From Nitrososphaerota archaeon (GTDB lineage Archaea > Thermoproteota > Nitrososphaeria > Nitrososphaerales > CADDZS01), in contig JAPCJU010000072.1 of the NCBI GenBank assembly GCA_027886795.1, positions 1-6,481 of the forward strand: a stretch of 6,481 nt of DNA. Direction: 5' to 3'. Made by a program: the position numbers and the translations under genes. Position 1 is the stretch's first letter; every line of letters starts with the position of its first letter. Shown here in pieces: positions 5,115-6,481 of this stretch. Under the pieces are notes generated by a model that was not told the DNA's origin, made no database searches, and worked only from the letters and a program-made list of their open reading frames with translations.

Positions 5115-5612
5115 TCAGACTTGAACCGGAATTTTCAGGTTCTCTTTAACACTGTTTAGAACTATGCTTGTAACTGCCCGCTCCACAAAGTCCATGGCAA
5201 GTACTTCTTTGATGAACTTGTCCATAGATGCAGGGGTCAAAAACTTCGCGACCATCGCGATGTCAAAATCTCCTGTGATATCATAGACAAGGCCGACATT
5301 GTCGAACTTTGCAAGTTTTGTTTCCACATCCTTCAGATGCTTGCCTTTTGCCTGCAGAAGAATTAGGGCAGTAATAGAATACCCCAGTTTTGAATAATCG
5401 ACTTCCACGGAAAATCCCCGAATAACGTTGGATTCTTCCATCTTTTTCACTCGTGACTGTACCGTACCGACTGCTACTTTCAATTTCCTTGCGATATCAC
5501 GAAAACTCGATCTGGCATCTGCTTGCAAGGCTCGAATGATTTCCAGGTCTAGTTGTTCTGGATGCACCTCCGTGATTTGCTTTTTCTCCGTGTGGAGCTT
5601 TTGGACGGACAA
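5115..5612 (-). CDS. Lrp/AsnC-family transcriptional regulator
   Basis: The 165-aa product has the standard Lrp layout. A winged HTH covers about residues 20-68 (LDLEIIRALQADARSSFRDIARKL, then VAVGTVQSRVKKMEESNVIRGF, the recognition helix and wing). A RAM/AsnC_trans_reg effector domain covers about 74-156 (TALILLQAKG, then GLVYDITGDFDIAMVAKF). The 'TGDFD' turn typical of Lrp effector pockets is present. The N-terminus before LDLE is about 20 residues longer than usual and polar. The start used is TTG (5612-5610). A GTG at codon 16 is in frame, but it is itself part of a GGAGGTG sequence. It diverges from glnA, so it probably controls glutamine synthetase and itself in response to an amino acid, perhaps glutamine; the ligand is inference. 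Many archaea carry a similar regulator-glnA pair. It converges on endA. Confidence 0.93.
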   Translation of the reverse strand: MSVQKLHTEKKQITEVHPEQLDLEIIRALQADARSSFRDIARKLKVAVGTVQSRVKKMEESNVIRGFSVEVDYSKLGYSITALILLQAKGKHLKDVETKLAKFDNVGLVYDITGDFDIAMVAKFLTPASMDKFIKEVLAMDFVERAVTSIVLNSVKENLKIPVQV

Positions 5613-5653
5613 ATTGTTAGTCCAGCTATCCTGAGCATATCATCAATTGTCCA

Positions 5654-5661
5654 ATTTAACG
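5654..5661 (-). promoter_or_regulatory. TATA-like box for the Lrp-family gene
   Basis: The minus strand reads CGTTAAAT at this position. With a start about 26 nt downstream, the leader would be about 17-20 nt before TTG5612. The box lies between the TTGTC copies at 5647-5651 and 5673-5677, so a protein binding both would cover it. Inferred from spacing. Confidence 0.35.
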
Positions 5662-5696
5662 GTATCTGAATAGACAACTGTATGCTCCCATTATTC

Positions 5697-5704
5697 TTAA
5701 ATAA
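5697..5704 (+). promoter_or_regulatory. TATA box for glnA
   Basis: TTAAATAA is preceded by a pyrimidine-rich stretch. Transcription would start about 26 nt downstream, near 5726-5728. That gives either a leader of about 5 nt to GTG5732 or about 47 nt to the CTG at 5774. The TTGTC copy at 5710-5714 lies between box and start, where a bound repressor would act. Confidence 0.5.
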
Positions 5705-5731
5705 TTTCTTTGTCAAGATTCTCTCAATTCG

Positions 5732-6481
5732 GTGTTCATTCGTCAATTGCCATATTCTAGAGAAGGGGGCAAACTGAAAAAGAGGAAATTTACGCAGTCT
5801 GATGTTCTATCCAGAGTCCAGGAAGAAAAAGTCCGTTTCATTGATCTTCAATTTACAGACGTTCCCGGGAGGTTGCAGCATGTTACTATTCCGGTTGAAT
5901 CTCTTGATGAAGACTCATTCATGGACGGAGTTCCCAAACTTGATGGAAGCTCGATTCGGGGTTTTACTGACATCCATGAATCAGACATGGTTCTAATTCC
6001 AGTACCTGATTCTTATGGAACGCTTCCTTGGACGAGTGATTCTCTGAAGACCGGGCGAATGATATGCGATGTTTCACGCGGTTTCGGAATGGGTAAGTTC
6101 GTCAGAGACCCGCGTTGGATCGCCCTCAGGGCTGAGGAGGAAGCGAAAAAGCAGGGATTCGATACGACCTACTGGGGACCAGAAATTGAATTTTTTGTAT
6201 TCGATAAAGTTACCTGGGACGTCGCCACCCCTTATGCTACACAATCTTACAGTATCTACTCAAGAGAGGCAGCGTGGAATCCAGGGACCGGCTCCAACAA
6301 CAGCCCTCCGATTAGATTCAAGGAAGGTTATTTCCCTGCAACTCCGCAGGACTCGCTTCAAGACTTCAGAAGCGAATGCGTCAGTGTATTGGGAAACTGC
6401 TTCGGTATCATTTCCGACGCGCATCATCACGAGGTTGCAACAGCCGGCCAGTGCGAAATTGACATGCGTTATGACACGCTC
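5732..6481 (+). CDS. glnA: Glutamine synthetase type I, N-terminal 250 codons (partial, cut by window edge)
   Basis: Glutamine synthetase makes glutamine from glutamate, ammonia and ATP in the cytoplasm, usually as a dodecamer. The visible part includes the beta-grasp domain (FIDLQFTDVPGRLQHVTIP, then KLDGSSIRGF with the Asp of DGSS), the metal-binding GPEIEFFVFD and the HHEVATAGQCEID segment, whose Glu residues bind metal and glutamate. YFPATPQDSLQDFRSE and a REAAWN element before it resemble the E. coli-like (GSI-beta) form more than the Bacillus form. The rest of the catalytic domain, including any adenylylation Tyr, is outside the window. Start is uncertain. GTG5732 gives 14 residues beyond homologues and sits about 5 nt after the predicted transcription start. 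A CTG at 5774, 4 nt after GGGGG, matches homologue length (KFTQSDVLSRV aligns with the Bacillus N-terminus) but needs a rare start codon. TTG5747 is a third option. The frame is open from 5705. It diverges from an Lrp-family regulator. Confidence 0.93.
   Translation, partial: MFIRQLPYSREGGKLKKRKFTQSDVLSRVQEEKVRFIDLQFTDVPGRLQHVTIPVESLDEDSFMDGVPKLDGSSIRGFTDIHESDMVLIPVPDSYGTLPWTSDSLKTGRMICDVSRGFGMGKFVRDPRWIALRAEEEAKKQGFDTTYWGPEIEFFVFDKVTWDVATPYATQSYSIYSREAAWNPGTGSNNSPPIRFKEGYFPATPQDSLQDFRSECVSVLGNCFGIISDAHHHEVATAGQCEIDMRYDTL
5765..5769 (+). promoter_or_regulatory. GGGGG Shine-Dalgarno-like site before the alternative glnA start CTG5774
   Basis: GGGGG can pair with the 16S CCUCC core through one G-U wobble, and lies 4 nt before an in-frame CTG at 5774. 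It is the main argument for a CTG start. If GTG5732 is used instead, this run encodes Gly-Gly and has no role in initiation. Confidence 0.3.

Larger units (their letters stand above)
5608..5714. repeat. Four TTGTC motifs in alternating orientation between the Lrp gene and glnA
   Basis: TTGTC occurs on the minus strand at 5608-5612 (overlapping the TTG start), plus at 5647-5651, minus at 5673-5677 and plus at 5710-5714. The middle pair extends to an 8-bp inverted repeat with one mismatch: CAATTGTC (5644-5651) and GACAACTG (5673-5680). A 17-bp imperfect palindrome (GGAC...GTCC, 5607-5623) covers the regulator start. These look like half-sites for a dimeric or octameric Lrp-type protein controlling both genes. 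About 0.3 copies of a 5-mer would be expected on both strands of such a gap. Confidence 0.45.

Noticed and set aside
5549..5746. 65-codon minus-strand frame across the regulator-glnA gap.
   Set aside because: It overlaps the start of the Lrp-family gene in another frame and shows no family features; its C-terminus is a frame-shifted reading of the regulator.
5802..5996. 64-codon plus-strand frame inside glnA.
   Set aside because: It is a shadow of the glutamine synthetase frame, which carries unmistakable conserved motifs here.
1..6481. CRISPR array, tRNA/rRNA genes, transposon ends or phage genes.
   Set aside because: No regularly spaced repeats, tRNA cloverleaf signatures, transposase motifs or terminal inverted repeats were seen on either strand.

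Overview
The window looks like a piece of an archaeal chromosome, most likely from the Nitrososphaeria (Thaumarchaeota), possibly a soil lineage. Archaeal markers are a homotetramer-length tRNA-splicing endonuclease, an archaeal-type prepilin peptidase with a GxHyD active site, a two-domain KaiC/GvpD-like RecA-fold ATPase, a DUF47/PhoU-like protein, and an Lrp/AsnC regulator divergent from glutamine synthetase. Several genes have an AT-rich TATA-like box close upstream and no clear Shine-Dalgarno sequence, as expected for short-leader or leaderless archaeal transcripts. TTG starts are probably used. The phylum is an inference from gene content; no rRNA is present.

Left part (1-916). The minus strand carries the first ~64 codons of a probable type IV pilus/archaellum secretion ATPase, cut by the window edge. 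A possible 34-codon leader ORF lies before it, its TGA overlapping the putative TTG start (TTGA). Upstream on the same strand is a small ribbon-helix-helix-like protein, divergent from a 72-aa SH3-like protein. Centre-left (913-3309): a large RecA-fold ATPase (minus) converges on the SH3-like gene, and both stops lie in one CTAG. It diverges from an archaeal prepilin peptidase (plus) across a repeat-rich 186-bp gap. Secretion ATPase, KaiC-like ATPase and prepilin peptidase within 3.3 kb suggest a surface-filament neighbourhood, although no pilin or membrane-platform gene is visible.

Right part (3324-6481). A four-helix membrane protein (minus) converges on the peptidase gene. Then come a DUF47/PhoU-like gene and endA on the plus strand, 11 nt apart and probably co-transcribed. 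endA converges, with a 3-bp gap, on an Lrp/AsnC-family gene, which diverges from glnA (glutamine synthetase, cut at the right edge). The regulator-glnA gap holds four copies of TTGTC in alternating orientation, suggesting control of nitrogen assimilation and of the regulator itself.

No tRNA, rRNA, CRISPR, insertion sequence or phage gene was recognised. The window is mostly conserved chromosomal content. The less ordinary points are the two-domain ATPase with a degenerate second nucleotide site, the pilus-related cluster, the overlapping leader ORF, the ambiguous glnA start and the symmetric elements in the divergent promoters.
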